From assembly GCA_025356795.1 (NCBI GenBank), contig JANXRR010000535.1, positions 1 to 6,466 of the forward strand: DNA of 6,466 nt. Direction: 5' to 3'. Positions 6,269-6,466 of the stretch are shown here, one piece after another. The position numbers and the translations under genes are program-made. The DNA comes from Bacteroidia bacterium. Lineage in GTDB: Bacteria; Bacteroidota; Bacteroidia; Cytophagales; Cyclobacteriaceae. The notes beneath the pieces were generated by a model. It searched no databases, was not told the origin of the DNA, and saw only the letters and a list, made by a program, of their open reading frames with translations. The stretch's first letter is position 1. Each line of letters begins with the position of its first letter.

Positions 6269-6466
6269 ATGACTAAATCCTATTTCCTAAAACTTTACCA
6301 CTACAATGCATGGGCCAATCGAAGAGTGTTAGCGTGCCTGCAAAGCCAACGGGTTACTGATGAAAAGATTATTTTCATTTTTGGCCATTTGGTGAGCGCG
6401 CAATTTATTTGGCTGAATCGATTTAAAGACCTTCCTAAAAGCCAATATCTTTTATGGGGAAATTAT
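6269..6466 (+). CDS. DinB-family protein, N-terminal part (3' end outside window)
   Basis: An open frame starts at ATG 6269 and runs off the right edge with no stop, giving 66 residues. The start MTKSYFLKLYHYNAWANRRV and the FGHLVSAQFIWLNRFKDLP segment (38-56) are typical of the DinB/YfiT-like four-helix-bundle family. Helix 1 carries the YNAWAN(R/K) signature, and helix 2 carries the first metal-binding histidine (H40). Members are small metal-binding proteins, roughly 150-180 residues; many are thought to be thiol-dependent transferases or damage-related proteins, but most have no assigned reaction. The remaining metal ligands lie outside the window. The gene diverges from the secreted amidase; nothing else links them. 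Confidence 0.87.
   Translation, partial: MTKSYFLKLYHYNAWANRRVLACLQSQRVTDEKIIFIFGHLVSAQFIWLNRFKDLPKSQYLLWGNY

Noticed and set aside
1..6466. CRISPR array, tRNA, rRNA, insertion sequence, toxin-antitoxin or phage-defence cluster
   Set aside because: I saw no spaced repeat series, cloverleaf, transposase motif, terminal repeats or defence-gene domains anywhere in the window.

Overview
The window looks like a chromosomal piece of a member of the Bacteroidota, probably Cytophagales-like. The base composition is AT-rich, Shine-Dalgarno sequences are weak or absent, one promoter has an exact Bacteroidota-type TAnnTTTG -7 element, one signal peptide ends in the typical 'HAQ', and the proteins (AraC-type regulator, ApbE-DUF2271 fusion, short PepSY-TM protein, DUF6326 protein, DinB protein) read like Bacteroidota sequences. 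This placement is inferred from sequence character; no database search was possible.

Layout, left to right. (1) 1-368 (+) is the C-terminal part of an AraC-family regulator whose start lies outside the window. (2) 439-2539 (+) is a two-gene unit with a 16-base gap: a secreted ApbE-type flavin transferase fused to a DUF2271 domain, then a three-helix PepSY-associated membrane protein. (3) 2673-3851 (+) is an OpgC-like membrane acyltransferase preceded by a 133-base gap that holds a 21-base-period direct repeat. (4) A convergent junction at 3852-3912 carries a long imperfect inverted repeat. (5) 3913-4374 (-) is a small four-helix DUF6326 membrane protein. (6) 4541-6205 (-) is a secreted amidase-signature hydrolase. 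(7) Diverging from it, 6269-6466 (+) is the start of a DinB-family protein that runs off the right edge.

The most coherent functional unit is the ApbE-DUF2271 / PepSY-TM pair. ApbE enzymes move FMN from FAD onto a Thr/Ser in an (S/T)GA(S/T)-type motif of exported redox proteins. The DUF2271 half of this fusion carries a TGAT motif (residues 420-423), so enzyme and likely substrate appear to be one polypeptide. The PepSY-TM protein, with three prominent histidines, is the likely membrane partner. I read the pair as an extracytoplasmic flavin-dependent electron-transfer or reductase module, possibly for metal or siderophore reduction; that role is inference. The remaining genes look like unrelated accessory or housekeeping functions, and I see no mobile element, CRISPR array, tRNA or rRNA.
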